Shown here piece after piece: positions 39,201 through 50,000 of a DNA stretch of 64,000 nucleotides. The DNA is from Undibacterium sp. (lineage in GTDB: Bacteria; Pseudomonadota; Gammaproteobacteria; Burkholderiales; Burkholderiaceae_D), in NCBI RefSeq assembly GCF_030651495.1, contig NZ_JAUSFI010000166.1:1-64000 (forward strand), read 5' to 3'. The notes below the pieces were generated by a model that did not search any database, was not told where the DNA came from, and saw only the letters and a list, made by a program, of their open reading frames with translations. A program made the translations under genes and the position numbers. How positions within the stretch are numbered: position 1 is the stretch's first letter; each line of letters opens with the position of its first letter.

Positions 39201-40100
39201 CTATTTTTGGTCAATAATTTCACTTAACATGCGGCTAACGCCGCTTTGCCATTGCGGCAGATGAAGAGTGAAGGTAGTGGATAATTTGCTGGTGTCCAGG
39301 CGCGAATTTTTTGGTCGCGGAGCCGGTAAAGGAAAGGCGCTGGTCGGCACAGGCAAGATTGCCTCTGGCAACACCTTGACGGCAATGCCGGCCTGACGCG
39401 CAAAATCGATGACGAAACTGGCATAGCCGTACCAAGACGTTTCGCCGCTGGCGACCAGGTGATACAAGCCACTGAGCTCTGGGCGATGGAATGCCGTGCG
39501 TATTGCATGGGCAGTCACATCCGCCAGCAGATCGGCACCGGTAGGTGCGCCGATCTGGTCGTTGATGACACTCAGCGTGTCTCGTTCGTGCGCCAGTTTT
39601 AGCATGGTTTTGGCAAAATTTCCGCCGCGCGCTGCATATACCCAACTGGTGCGAAAAATCAGATATTTACAATCGGCGTTCTGAATCGCCGCTTCGCCTT
39701 CTTGCTTGGTTTTTCCGTAAACGCTCAACGGATTGGTTGAGTCCGTTTCTACCCGCGGCTGATCACCGCTGCCATCAAAAACATAGTCCGTGGAGTAATG
39801 AATCAGCCAGGCACCAATGCGCTTGGCCTCTTGCGCTAGCAGCGCCGGTGCCAGCGCGTTGATAATGCGGGCGAAATCAGGCTCGCTCTCGGCCTTGTCG
39901 ACAGCCGTATGGGCGGCGGCATTCACGATGACGTCTGGCGCTACCGCACGGATAGTGTCAACGATACCCTCCGGATTACTAAAGTCACCACAAAAATCTT
40001 TGCTATGAAAATCCAGTGCGACCAGTTCGCCCAAGGGCGCAAGGCTACGCTGTAGCTCCCAGCCCACTTGTCCATCCATGCCGAATAAGAGAATTTTCAT
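39201..40100 (-). CDS. rmlD: dTDP-4-dehydrorhamnose reductase (RmlD)
   Basis: NAD(P)H-dependent reductase for the last step of dTDP-L-rhamnose synthesis. The 299 residues show the Rossmann motif [24 protein letters not shown] and the catalytic YxxxK in [11 protein letters not shown]. It seems intact although rmlC next to it is broken, so it is either recently orphaned or served by another RmlC. It overlaps rmlB by 4 bases. Confidence 0.94.
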   Translation of the reverse strand: MKILLFGMDGQVGWELQRSLAPLGELVALDFHSKDFCGDFSNPEGIVDTIRAVAPDVIVNAAAHTAVDKAESEPDFARIINALAPALLAQEAKRIGAWLIHYSTDYVFDGSGDQPRVETDSTNPLSVYGKTKQEGEAAIQNADCKYLIFRTSWVYAARGGNFAKTMLKLAHERDTLSVINDQIGAPTGADLLADVTAHAIRTAFHRPELSGLYHLVASGETSWYGYASFVIDFARQAGIAVKVLPEAILPVPTSAFPLPAPRPKNSRLDTSKLSTTFTLHLPQWQSGVSRMLSEIIDQK

Positions 40101-41164
40101 GCAACGCGTTCCGTATAATTTTTTTCAACCCATTCGCGATAGCTGCCTGACTGTACGTTAGCGACCCAACTTTGGTTTTCCAGGTACCACAGCACCGTTT
40201 TACGAATGCCGGTATCGAAGGTCTCGGCTGGTGTCCAGCCGAGTTCACGTTCGATTTTGCTCGCGTCAATCGCGTAGCGACGATCATGGCCGGGGCGATC
40301 GGTCACGTAGGTAATTTGCTCCCGGTAACTCCTGGCGTCAGCTCTGGCGCGCAATTCATCGAGCAGATGACATACCGTATGGACAATATCCAGATTGGGT
40401 TTTTCATTCCAGCCGCCGACGTTATAGACCTCTCCGGGGCGGCCTGCTTCGAGCACCCGGCGAATCGCGCTGCAATGGTCTTTGACGTAGAGCCAATCGC
40501 GGATTTGCTGTCCGTCGCCATATACCGGCAAAGGCTTGCCCGCCAGCGCATTGACGATCATTAACGGGATGAGTTTTTCCGGGAAATGGTAGGGGCCGTA
40601 ATTATTCGAACAATTGGTGGTCAGTACCGGCAAGCCATAAGTGTGGTGGTACGCACGCACCAGGTGGTCGCTGGCGGCTTTGCTGGCTGAATACGGGCTA
40701 TTCGGTTCGTAACGATGGGTTTCAGTAAAAGCGGGTTCCTCTTTGGCGAGGGAGCCATACACTTCATCGGTAGAAACATGTAGAAAACGAAAGTTTTTCT
40801 TGTCTTCACCGTCCAAGTTACCCCAGTAGGCACGCACCGCTTCCAATAGATGGAAAGTACCGACGATATTGGTCTGTATAAAGTCTTCTGGACCGTGAAT
40901 AGAACGGTCTACATGACTCTCGGCGGCAAAATTAATGATGGCACGGGGTCGATGTTGCGCCAGTAATTTGGCGACCAGAGCCTGATCGCCGATGTCACCT
41001 TGAACGAAAAGATGTCGCTCATCGCCATCCAGTGAGACCAGATTTTCGCGATTACCTGCGTACGTGAGTACATCAAGGTTAATCAGTGCTTCATCCGATT
41101 GCGCCAGCCAGTCCAGTACAAAATTCGCGCCGATAAATCCGGCTCCACCCGTTACTAAAATCAT
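40097..41164 (-). CDS. rmlB: dTDP-glucose 4,6-dehydratase (RmlB)
   Basis: Makes dTDP-4-keto-6-deoxyglucose, the branch point toward rhamnose or 3-amino sugars. The 355 residues show the NAD-binding motif [26 protein letters not shown] and the catalytic [10 protein letters not shown]. It is the first gene of the island's rml block; an AAGGA ribosome binding site stands just before the ATG. The promoter should lie in 41165-41497. Confidence 0.95.
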   Translation of the reverse strand: MILVTGGAGFIGANFVLDWLAQSDEALINLDVLTYAGNRENLVSLDGDERHLFVQGDIGDQALVAKLLAQHRPRAIINFAAESHVDRSIHGPEDFIQTNIVGTFHLLEAVRAYWGNLDGEDKKNFRFLHVSTDEVYGSLAKEEPAFTETHRYEPNSPYSASKAASDHLVRAYHHTYGLPVLTTNCSNNYGPYHFPEKLIPLMIVNALAGKPLPVYGDGQQIRDWLYVKDHCSAIRRVLEAGRPGEVYNVGGWNEKPNLDIVHTVCHLLDELRARADARSYREQITYVTDRPGHDRRYAIDASKIERELGWTPAETFDTGIRKTVLWYLENQSWVANVQSGSYREWVEKNYTERVA

Positions 41165-41497
41165 TTTATTTCCTTGAAATACCTATAATTTCTCTTAGTA
41201 CGATTAAGAGCACTGCTACATTTTTAAGCATGGCAGTATTTTTCACTTGGCCAAGTTATCATCATGTCTTTTTTTGAAAGGGAGCGGCGGCGGGGGCGAC
41301 AATGTTGCGTAGCCACCTTATCACAAAGGGCAGAATTATACCTTACCAGACAAGCCCCTCTGAGTTTATGATCTAATTACCAACAGATTATTTTGATTCG
41401 TCTACTCCCTGACAGCTAGGGAGTGAATGGTGCAACAGATGCTCCAAATTTGCCCTAGCGTCGCGGTGATACCGACTTCGCATCGACTGAAAAGCCA
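41165..41497. other. Promoter region upstream of rmlB
   Basis: No gene. It holds a perfect 12-base palindrome ACTTGGCCAAGT (41245-41256), about 85 bases before the rmlB start, and a GC-rich patch near 41280-41300. An ACTCCCT...AGGGAGT hairpin near 41403-41425 lies beyond the end of the antiporter gene and could help end its transcript, but has no T-run. The palindrome could be an operator; nothing more can be said. Confidence 0.4.
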
Positions 41498-42796
41498 CTA
41501 CGATTCCAGGCGCTTGCGCCGCCAAAAAATATTCAACAAGGGTTTCGCACTAGTTCCATGCACTACGATTGACATGGTGACAACGATCAGCGTCAACTGT
41601 ATAAACTGCAGGGCCAGCGGTTCTGGCAAGCCGTGCTGAATCGCATACATCAAATAATACAAGGAACCTATTCCGCGCACGCCGAACCAGCCTGTCATGC
41701 CGCGCATGCGCCATGGTGCGCCGCTCCCTAGCATTCCCAGCATCACACTGACGGGACGCGCCACCAGGAACAGAAAGAGCGCAAAGCCTACGGCGTTCCA
41801 GCTCCACGAATCGACAAACAGCATGCCGCCCACCAGCAGAACCAGTAACACTTCAGATAGTCGCTCCAGATGTTCCTTAAACACGAGTGAACCTTCACTG
41901 ACTATGGCTGGCGGTGTCGTATCGGCCTGGAGATGACTTGCTTTACCGGAAGTAGCGTTTGATTCCGGCAGTGCCACGCTAGCTAATTTTAGCTCGGTCT
42001 GATGCAGGGCAACCGCAGCAAAGAACACTGCCAAAAAACCCCAGGCTCCGATCAACACGCTGAGACCATACACCACGCCGATCATGCCCAACCCGAGAAA
42101 ATCGTCCATCAATTCGCGGCTCTGGCGCCGGCCGCGTATCCTCCAGATCAGCCTTGCCAACAATATGCCAGACACAACACCCAGAGCGATGCCAGCCAAT
42201 GTAGCCCATACCACGTCCAGCAAGACCCAGCTTATTCCGGTTTTACCCACCTCATGCAAACCCAGCAAACCCATGCCCAACATCACAAATGGAAAGGCAC
42301 TGCCGTCATTCATTCCCGCCTCACAAGTGAGGGTAAAGCGCAGTTGATCGTGATCGCCGGGATGGCGAATCTGCACATCCGTTGCCAGGACCGGATCAGT
42401 AGGTGCGACGATGGCACCCAGCAAAATACACGCCCCCAGAGGTAAATCAAACACATAGTAGCTAAACGTAGCGACCAGCACGACACTAGCCGTCATTGAC
42501 ACAGTGGCCAGCAGTACCGGTATGCGCCATCGCTTGAAACTGATCGGTGCCGGCATTTTGACTCCGGCAGAAAATAGCGATATCAATACCGCAACCTCCG
42601 TCAATAACTCAAGCAATGCCGACTCCTTCAGCGGATTGAAATGAAACAAATTTAGCACGGAAGGGCCTACCAGCGAACCTACGGCCAGGTAGATAATGGC
42701 GGGTGTAACGGGCAACAGTTTTAGTCTGGAGGAAGTCAGCCCGATAAAAAGCAGCAAACCGCCAACCAATAAAAACCAGAGTGGGTTAGAAATCAT
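41498..42796 (-). CDS. CPA1-type cation:proton antiporter
   Basis: Integral membrane monovalent cation/H+ antiporter (Na_H_Exchanger family), about 432 residues with around twelve hydrophobic segments. Diagnostic ion-site motifs are ILLGAIVAPTDPVLATDVQ and CEAGMNDGSAFPFVML. The ATG at 42796 is chosen since it starts directly before the first membrane segment; an upstream TTG start is possible. No C-terminal regulatory domain is seen. It stands alone between the polysaccharide island and the gltD relic. The ion (Na+ or K+) is not predictable. Confidence 0.88.
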   Translation of the reverse strand: MISNPLWFLLVGGLLLFIGLTSSRLKLLPVTPAIIYLAVGSLVGPSVLNLFHFNPLKESALLELLTEVAVLISLFSAGVKMPAPISFKRWRIPVLLATVSMTASVVLVATFSYYVFDLPLGACILLGAIVAPTDPVLATDVQIRHPGDHDQLRFTLTCEAGMNDGSAFPFVMLGMGLLGLHEVGKTGISWVLLDVVWATLAGIALGVVSGILLARLIWRIRGRRQSRELMDDFLGLGMIGVVYGLSVLIGAWGFLAVFFAAVALHQTELKLASVALPESNATSGKASHLQADTTPPAIVSEGSLVFKEHLERLSEVLLVLLVGGMLFVDSWSWNAVGFALFLFLVARPVSVMLGMLGSGAPWRMRGMTGWFGVRGIGSLYYLMYAIQHGLPEPLALQFIQLTLIVVTMSIVVHGTSAKPLLNIFWRRKRLES

Positions 42797-43223
42797 GGTA
42801 TCTGTTCGAATAGCAATAAAAATAGCGGACAACAAAAATTGACGAAACAAAGCTTAGATGATGGAAGCTAGCGCCACGATTAAAACATAGATTGTCCTAT
42901 GGGTATGCGCACTAACGAACAGACTGCATCATGGACGCACAGAAAATTCAATGGCGTCAAACAGCGAACGAAGTATTCCTCGACCAGTCTATTATCTCAA
43001 GTACCATTTCGATTTTTCGCCACATGGAGAAGTCAGGTTGATCGATGCCTGATCATTACAAAATACAATATAGACGAAAAGTTGCCATATTAAAAGTATT
43101 TGCAACAGGCTTGTGCAACGAAAGCATTCGATGAAAAACCGGATACTACGTCATTCCGATTCGGTAATTGCGGCGCGACATTATTCGCTTAGTGCGTGAA
43201 TCTTAAAAAGTGCCATCGCCACC
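42797..43223. other. Non-coding stretch upstream of the antiporter
   Basis: No supported gene on either strand; short open frames here have no family resemblance or ribosome binding sites. It should contain the antiporter promoter on the minus strand. It is followed by REP-like copy B. Confidence 0.45.
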
Positions 43224-43280
43224 ACGCATATCCCATGCGGGTTTCCAGCCTATCATGCCGGAGCCGCATGGGATATGCGT
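43224..43280. repeat. REP-like palindromic element, copy B
   Basis: Perfect 17-bp inverted repeat (ACGCATATCCCATGCGG and its complement) around a 23-base middle that, on the minus strand, contains ATAGGCTGGAAA as in copies A and C. It is therefore in reverse orientation to those copies. A second small hairpin (GAGCGGGC / GCCCGCTC) follows directly at 43281. It stands next to the gltD relic. Confidence 0.85.
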
Positions 43281-43339
43281 GAGCGGGCAGGCGCTGCAGG
43301 CCCGCTCACTTTTGTAATTTTAAAAAATGGCAAAGCATA

Positions 43340-43675
43340 AAAACACCTCGGATCACGCCGGAGCATTTTCTATTACGCTATAACCATCCTAGCGCGGCAA
43401 CTCCGAATTGCCATTAATACTACATCGACTTCGCGCGCGCATCGACTGCCTTCGCAAATTGCCGATCCCACCAAGGATTAACTGCGATGCATATCGCCTG
43501 CCACATAGATTCTCACTACCTTGGTTTTATAGTAATCAGCACTGGCAGTACTAGCCCTGGCATCACCTCGTACATCTGCTTCGACGCCGAAAGCAGTCAA
43601 TACTGCTGTAATGGTGAAACAAAATTCATCGTCAGAAACACCCGATTAACTCTCATTTAGAATTCAGAATCATGA
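43340..43675 (-). pseudogene. Relic of the gltD 3' end with its terminator
   Basis: This stretch aligns along its length with 45482-45818, the terminator plus last ~95 codons of gltD. Shared blocks include ACTTCGCGCGCGCAT, CACCAAGGATT, TTGGTTTTATAG and GAAAGCAGTCAATAC. Most positions match by eye, but stops and small indels break the frame, so it is dead. Homology fades near 43675. It lies in the same orientation as gltD, about 2.1 kb away, with the PEP-CTERM gene between. Confidence 0.85.
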
Positions 43676-43860
43676 TTATTCTTGATCAATGGAAACGATG
43701 ACGTACGCTTCAATTTTTGCCTCAGTTGTCAACTCCAGCTGTCTAGTTGGTGTGCTTTTTTTAACGGGAGAGGGATGATGCGGTAACTCTGAGACATTTG
43801 CTTCTGCCATTGGAGAGAATCCTCGCCCACTACTTGCGTATACCGCAGGCGCAAGGCAAT

Positions 43861-43892
43861 AAAAAATCCGGCATTGTTACCAATGCCGGATT
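43861..43892 (-). terminator. Terminator of the PEP-CTERM gene
   Basis: Perfect 12-bp inverted repeat AATCCGGCATTG / CAATGCCGGATT with a 4-base loop, followed on the minus strand by TTTTTT. It lies 34 bases after the PEP-CTERM stop. Confidence 0.88.
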
Positions 43893-43925
43893 CTGTCATG
43901 CCTAGTTTACAGATCGTGTCGGCAC

Positions 43926-44690
43926 TCAAACTAATGTGGCATTTTTACGGCGACGTGCCAACGCTAAACCAGCCGCCCCCAAGCCAAATAAGGCTAAGCT
44001 CGCTGGTTCCGGCACGCTGCCTATTGGTGGCGTTTCACTGCCAAAACCGTCCATATAGACATAACCGGCATGGCCACCGTAAGGGCAATCAGACGCCAGC
44101 AGCGTCAATGTAAAATCATGACCAAACGCACCAAGCGCAAGAACGTCGATGTTTTCAACCACCCAACCACTGCTGAACCACCCGCTGTAGTTGGTCCAGC
44201 TTACGCCAGAAGTACCGGCACCGATGGACCCCGCTGAACTGTAGCTACGGCTGATAATCGTTGAATGGGCAGTGTCATCGGTCAGCGTTAAAGAGAAATA
44301 ATCTGAGTCAGTTAAGCCATGCGATGCCTCCAAGACGGCGTTCCAGGCAAAGTAAATATTGTTTTCAGTGTAATTAGTTACCGATTGACGTAGTGTAGAG
44401 ACGGAATCGTCATTGATACTGTCATTGACCCGTACCGAATTAGTTCCACCATAAACACGGTTGGCCCCAGTGAAAGGATCAAGGCCACCGCTCATAATGG
44501 TGTTATTCGGCGTACCACCGTTATAGGTGGTCGGATCGACTGGCGACACCGGGCTGCCAAACCAAGTGCCGCCACCGCCAGTCCAGCCGGTCAGATCACC
44601 GCTATCAAAACCGCCATTAGTAAAACCTGTTGCAAATGCACTTGTGGACGCCAATAAAGTCAGTGCCAGACTTGCTACTGTTTTTTTCAT
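43926..44690 (-). CDS. PEP-CTERM sorting domain exported protein
   Basis: Secreted protein of 254 residues of unknown function. A signal peptide (MKKTVASLALTLLASTSAFA) is followed by a Gly/Thr/Ser-rich body, probably beta-rich (GFTNGGFDSGDLTGWTGGGG). The C-terminus is a standard PEP-CTERM signal: VPEPAS, a hydrophobic stretch LALFGLGAAGLALA, and RRRK. Such proteins are processed by an exosortase (XrtA/EpsH type) and linked to exopolysaccharide or surface deposition; no exosortase gene is in the window. The ATG at 44690 has GAGG about 8 bases upstream. A sigma-54-type promoter stands at 44736-44753. It is bracketed by the gltD relic and gltD. Confidence 0.92.
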   Translation of the reverse strand: MKKTVASLALTLLASTSAFATGFTNGGFDSGDLTGWTGGGGTWFGSPVSPVDPTTYNGGTPNNTIMSGGLDPFTGANRVYGGTNSVRVNDSINDDSVSTLRQSVTNYTENNIYFAWNAVLEASHGLTDSDYFSLTLTDDTAHSTIISRSYSSAGSIGAGTSGVSWTNYSGWFSSGWVVENIDVLALGAFGHDFTLTLLASDCPYGGHAGYVYMDGFGSETPPIGSVPEPASLALFGLGAAGLALARRRKNATLV

Positions 44691-44735
44691 GATTTTCACC
44701 TCAAAAAGTTAACTTAGGGAAGAGCAATATTAAAA

Positions 44736-44753
44736 AAGCAATAATCATGCCCG
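44736..44753 (-). promoter_or_regulatory. Sigma-54 (-24/-12) promoter for the PEP-CTERM gene
   Basis: On the minus strand the sequence CGGGCATGATTATTGCTT matches the consensus YTGGCACG-N4-TTGCW: GG and GC are exactly 10 bases apart (GG at 44751-44750, GC at 44739-44738), and TTGC is exact. Start of transcription would fall near 44726, leaving a leader of about 35 bases. PEP-CTERM genes in Betaproteobacteria are known to be under RpoN with the PrsK/PrsR two-component system, which supports the call. No PrsR site was identified. Confidence 0.7.
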
Positions 44754-45391
44754 ATAAGAAAACCTTTTAAAATCAATTAATTATAATTTTCAATTAAAAA
44801 CAAGTTATTTTTTTGTAAATAATATCGACACTTTCCACGAAAAAATCCGCCCGAAAATAGCATTAGTCTTATTTTTTGTGGATGAATTGTTTCGGCAAGA
44901 AATCAGGACACATGGCAAACAGCCTTAACGCTGGCCGCGATCAATGCCAATAGGCGATTCGCCGCTAGTTGCTAGTTGCTAGTTAAATGTGATTAGGCTC
45001 GATTTGGGTCACTTAACGAATAGGAAATTCAAGCATATCACCTGGGGTATTCTTGAATTAAAAAATTGCCATAAAAATATTTTTATTAATTCTATTTTAG
45101 CAACATTCAGTTAGCCAGGCTCCGAGACAAAATAGACGGAAAAATCGGCCTCCAGTTGCGCCGAATGTGAACGGCACTGAGCACAGATGCAAGCGATCCC
45201 ATGGTGTGTCAAAAAACCTCACTTACGTCACCAATAATTCACACTCTGATCAAATTGTGCCTCAGGAATAAATTGTTACCCGCATCTCAATTGGTTCGAC
45301 ATCAAGTTCTTCCTAAACCGCGTCTCAAGCATCCCACAACGGTGATCCGTCTGTAACTGGATTTTGAAAAGTGGCACACCGCACGCAACAA
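44754..45391. other. Long AT-rich spacer upstream of the PEP-CTERM gene
   Basis: No supported gene. The first part (to about 44900) is very AT-rich and may hold activator sites for the sigma-54 promoter. A 7-base unit GCTAGTT is repeated three times at 44964-44984. REP-like copy C and the gltD terminator close the spacer at the right. Confidence 0.5.
44964..44984. repeat. Tandem repeat, three copies of a 7-bp unit
   Basis: GCTAGTT occurs three times in a row in the spacer upstream of the PEP-CTERM gene. A 7-base unit outside a gene can change in copy number by slippage, but no effect can be inferred. Confidence 0.75.
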
Positions 45392-45432
45392 CCATGCGCC
45401 TTACAGGCCAGATAGGCTGAAAACCCGCATGG
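45392..45432. repeat. REP-like palindromic element, copy C
   Basis: Starts CCATGCGCC and ends CCCGCATGG, with TTACAGGCCAGATAGGCTG inside. It differs from copy A at only a couple of positions and has the same orientation. It lies just downstream of gltD, 50 bases beyond the terminator. Confidence 0.85.
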
Positions 45433-45481
45433 ATACGTGGTAAGCCTGCTCACGATGAGCTTTTCGAGAAGTGGCGAGCAA

Positions 45482-45515
45482 AAAAATACCCCGGCATGAT
45501 CCGGGGTATTTTTTA
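45482..45515. terminator. Terminator after gltD
   Basis: The arms ATACCCCGG and CCGGGGTAT with a 6-base loop are flanked by A-runs and T-runs, so it can work in both directions. On the minus strand it ends gltBD. A worn copy of the same hairpin is found with the gltD relic (near 43340-43372). Confidence 0.88.
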
Positions 45516-45532
45516 CTACGCTATCTCAATTC

Positions 45533-46996
45533 CTAACGCGGTAACACCGAGTCGCCCATTAATGCGGCATCAACTTCGCGCGCGCATTGACGGCCTTCGC
45601 GGATTGCCCACACCACCAAGGATTGACCGCGACGCATATCGCCCGCAGCATAGACCTTGTCTACATTGGTTTTATAGCAGTCAGCGCCATCGGTGCTGGC
45701 CTTGGCATTACCGCGGGCGTCTGCTTCGACCCCGAAAGCAGTCAATACCTGCTGTACCGGTGACACAAAACCCATCGCCAGCAACACCAGATCGGCTTTC
45801 ATTTCAAATTCAGAATCTGGCACTTCCTGCATCTTGCCATCTTTCCATTCGACGCGGCAGGCGATCAGTTTCTCGACCTTGCCAGCCTTCCCTTCAAGAC
45901 GTTTGGTGGCAACGGCCCAGTCACGCTCACAACCCTCTTCATGCGAAGAAGAAGTACGCAATTTAGTTGGCCAGTATGGCCAAACCATCGGTTTATCTTC
46001 ATGCTCCGGGGGTTGCGGCATCAATTCAAATTGGGCCACCGATTTGGCTCCGTGACGATTCGATGTACCGACGCAATCGGAACCAGTATCACCGCCGCCA
46101 ATCACGATCACATGCTTGCCAGTAGCCAGCAATTGATCTTTGATTTTATCACCGGCATTGACTTTATTTTGCAAAGGCAAAAAGTCCATCGCGAAATGCA
46201 CGCCTTTAAGCTCACGTCCAGGCACTGGCAAATCACGTGGCTGTTCAGCACCGCCAGCGATGATCACGGCATCAAAATCTTTTTGCAACTGCTCTGGCGA
46301 AATGGTTTCTTTCGACCAGTTGGTGATACTGGCCGGAAAATCCTTGCCGACCAGGACGCTGGTGCGGAAAGTTACGCCTTCTGCCTGCATCTGCGCTACG
46401 CGACGGTCAATATGGGATTTTTCCATTTTAAAATCTGGAATGCCATAACGCAGCAAACCACCAACGCGATCATTTTTTTCAAACACGGTCACGTCATGCC
46501 CGACCCGTGCCAGTTGTTGCGCTGCGGCTAAGCCCGCAGGGCCAGAACCGACGATGGCTACTTTTTTGCCGGTTTTGATCGCAGAAATTTGCGGGACTAC
46601 CCAACCGTTTTCCCAGCCTTTATCGATGATGAAATGTTCTATCGATTTAATCCCGACTGCGTCATCATTAATCCCTAGCGTACAGGCCGATTCGCAAGGT
46701 GCGGGGCAGATACGACCAGTAAATTCAGGAAAGTTATTCGTCGAATGCAAGGTATCCAGCGCCTGCTGGTACTTACCGGTATAGACCAGATCGTTCCAAT
46801 CCGGAATGATGTTATTCACCGGACAGCCATTGCTACAAAACGGAATACCGCAATCCATGCAACGTGCGCCCTGGATCTTGGCCTGATCATCGTTCAGATG
46901 CAGCGAAAATTCTTTGTAATGCTTCTTGCGCATTTGCGGTGCTTCGCTTGCTTCTTGCAAGCGTTGATATTCCATGAAGCCAGTAACTTTACCCAT
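45533..46996 (-). CDS. gltD: Glutamate synthase (NADPH) small subunit (GltD)
   Basis: Takes electrons from NADPH through FAD and iron-sulfur clusters to the GltB subunit. The 487 residues start with the 4Fe-4S ligand regions [16 protein letters not shown] and CESACT. Then come the FAD-binding [17 protein letters not shown] and NADPH-binding [15 protein letters not shown] motifs, and the C-terminal FAD motif [18 protein letters not shown]. The gap to gltB is 99 bases. A relic of its 3' end lies at 43340-43675. Confidence 0.96.
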   Translation of the reverse strand: MGKVTGFMEYQRLQEASEAPQMRKKHYKEFSLHLNDDQAKIQGARCMDCGIPFCSNGCPVNNIIPDWNDLVYTGKYQQALDTLHSTNNFPEFTGRICPAPCESACTLGINDDAVGIKSIEHFIIDKGWENGWVVPQISAIKTGKKVAIVGSGPAGLAAAQQLARVGHDVTVFEKNDRVGGLLRYGIPDFKMEKSHIDRRVAQMQAEGVTFRTSVLVGKDFPASITNWSKETISPEQLQKDFDAVIIAGGAEQPRDLPVPGRELKGVHFAMDFLPLQNKVNAGDKIKDQLLATGKHVIVIGGGDTGSDCVGTSNRHGAKSVAQFELMPQPPEHEDKPMVWPYWPTKLRTSSSHEEGCERDWAVATKRLEGKAGKVEKLIACRVEWKDGKMQEVPDSEFEMKADLVLLAMGFVSPVQQVLTAFGVEADARGNAKASTDGADCYKTNVDKVYAAGDMRRGQSLVVWAIREGRQCAREVDAALMGDSVLPR

Positions 46997-47095
46997 TTTT
47001 CTACCTTAATTGTGTTGCGGGCCAGGTGCCCATTCATTCCTGAAATGCATAGTAACGGCGCGCCCGGCAAGTATGTCGGACGCGCTAACTTATTT

Positions 47096-50000
47096 CTATG
47101 CAGCGACTTTTTCGTTTTTTGCAGCTAACTGTTTGGCGACAAACATTTCAACCAAGGCGCGTTTGTATTCAGTCGGAAAGACCTTAACAAACTTGGCACG
47201 GCTGCGCGCCCAGTCATCCAGCAGATTGCGGGCGCGGGTACTGCCTGTATGCTTGAAATGGCGTTCCAGCAGATTACGCAAAATCGCTTCATCCGTTTCG
47301 CCATCCGCGCCACGCAGAGGGCTATGCCAGAGTGACTTGTCAACGGTAACGACCTGAACGTCACCCGCCAACACCGGCTCCAAAGTGACCATCGATAGAT
47401 TGCATTTGGCTTCAAAATCGCCATCTGGATCATAGACATAAGCGATTCCGCCTGACATGCCAGCGGCGAAGTTACGGCCAGTTTCACCCAGTACTATCAC
47501 GGTACCGCCGGTCATGTATTCACAACCATGATCGCCAGTCCCCTCAACCACAGCAACCGCGCCGGAATTGCGCACCGCAAAACGCTCACCGGCTACGCCG
47601 TTGATGAAAGCTTCACCCGAGATGGCACCATACAATACAGTGTTACCGCAAATGATGTTATCCACAGCCCAGCCACGGAACTCGGTATTGGGACGAATAA
47701 TAATACGACCGCCGGATAAACCCTTACCGACATAATCATTACCTTCGCCGACCAGATCGAGCGTCACGCCATGTGCCAGGAAAGCGCCAGCAGACTGACC
47801 TGCCGTGCCTTGCAACTGGATATGTATCGTATCGTCTGGCAGGCCAGCATGACCGTATTTTTTCGCAACTTCACCGGACAACATGGCACCAACAGTACGA
47901 TTCAAATTTTTAATCGGCGAGATAAACGAGACTTTTTCACCGTTATCTAATGCCGCCTTCGCTTGCGCAATCAGTTTGTTATCCAGCGCTTTTTCCAGGC
48001 AATGGTCTTGCACATCGACATGGCGAACTGCAGTGCCAACAGGCATTTCAGGTTGATAGAAAATTTTACTGAAATCGAGTCCTTTGGCTTTCCAATGCGT
48101 AATCGCTTTGGATTTATCCAGCAGATCAACCCGGCCAATCAACTCATCGTAAGTACGGATGCCAAGCTGCGCCATAATCTGACGAACTTCTTCGGCGACG
48201 AAGAAGAAATAGTTGACGACGTATTCCGGTTTACCAGAAAACTTCTTACGCAATTCAGGATCTTGTGTTGCCACACCGACCGGGCAAGTATTCAAATGAC
48301 ACTTGCGCATCATGATGCAACCCTCGACCACTAACGGCGCGGTGGCAAAACCGATTTCATCGGCGCCCAACATCGCCGCGATCGCGACATCTCGGCCGGT
48401 TTTCATCTGGCCATCAGCCTGCACCCGTACACGGCTACGCAAACCGTTCAACACCAAAGTCTGCTGAGTTTCTGACAAGCCCAGTTCCCACGGCGAGCCT
48501 GCATGCTTGATGGAAGATAAAGGCGAAGCGCCAGTGCCGCCGTCATGACCCGCGATCACCAAATGGTCGGCCTTCGCCTTGGAGACACCCGCAGCAATCG
48601 TACCGACACCCACTTCAGACACCAGCTTGACGGAAATCGATGCTTTTGGATTGACGTTTTTCAGGTCATGAATCAGTTGCGCCAAATCTTCGATAGAATA
48701 AATATCATGATGCGGCGGTGGCGAAATCAAGCCGACGCCAGGCACAGAAAAACGCAACTTGGCGATGTAATCAGAGACCTTATGGCCTGGTAATTGTCCA
48801 CCCTCGCCCGGCTTGGCACCTTGTGCCATCTTGATCTGAATCTGATCGGCAGAGATCAGATATTCAGTTGTCACGCCGAATCGGCCTGAGGCGACCTGCT
48901 TGATACGTGAGCGCAACGAATCGCCGGCGATCAGAGGAATATCCACCTGAACGACGTCTTTACCCAGCACCGAGGCCAAGGATGCCCCCTGCTTAATAGG
49001 AATGCCTTTCAGCTCTTGCTGATAACGCGCAGGATCTTCGCCGCCTTCGCCGGTATTTGATTTACCACCGATACGGTTCATCGCCACGGCCAAGGTCGCA
49101 TGGGCTTCAGTACTGATGGAGCCGAGTGACATCGCGCCAGTCGCAAAGCGTTTGACGATTTCTTTGGCAGACTCGACCTGATCGAGCGGAATCGCTTTAG
49201 CCGGATCAATTTTAAATTCAAACAAACCACGCAAAGTCATATGACGCTTGGACTGATCGTTAATGATCTGCGCATATTCCTTATACGAATTAAAGTTATT
49301 TGAACGGGTAGAATGCTGCAATTTTGCAATCGCATCCGGTGTCCACATGTGATCTTCTCCGCGAACGCGGAAGGCATATTCGCCGCCAGCATCTAGCGCA
49401 TTGGCCATCACAGGGTCCAAACCAAACGCCAGTTTGTGCAGGCGCAAGGCTTCTTCGGCAACCTCAAATACACCAATACCCTCAACATTCGAAGCCGTGC
49501 CTTTAAAGTATTTATCGACCAAAGATTTGTTCAGGCCTATCACTTCAAAAATCTGCGCACCGCAATACGACATGTAGGTTGAAATGCCCATCTTGGACAT
49601 GACTTTCATCAAGCCTTTGCCGACTGCCTTGGTATAGTTGTAAATGGCTTTTTCTGCCGACAAATCCCCGGACAAATCTTTCGCCATATCGGCCAAGGTT
49701 TGCATCGCCAGGTATGGATGAACTGCTTCTGCACCGTATCCTGCCAACAAGGCAAAGTGATGCGTCTCGCGCGCTGAACCAGTTTCTACCACCAAGCCGG
49801 TAGTAGTACGCAAGCCCTTACTGACCAGATGCTGATGCACCGTCGAAGTTGCCAGCAATGCTGGAATCGCGACATAGTTCGCATCCATCTTACGATCAGT
49901 GATGATCACGATATTGTGGCCAGATTTAACTGCATCGACGACTTCGGCGCAGATCGATGCCAGGCGTGCTTCGATACCGTCTTTACCCCATGCGACCGGA

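Noticed and set aside
41170-41215. JUMPstart-like piece (CAGTGCTCT on the minus strand) upstream of rmlB
   Set aside because: Only nine bases match and the required ops element (GGCGGTAGCGT) is missing, so RfaH control is not supported.
42899-43093. 64-codon open frame on the plus strand
   Set aside because: No ribosome binding site or recognisable motif; composition unlike neighbouring genes.
43729-43929. 66-codon open frame on the minus strand after the PEP-CTERM gene
   Set aside because: It runs through the PEP-CTERM gene's terminator hairpin, has no ribosome binding site and no family resemblance.
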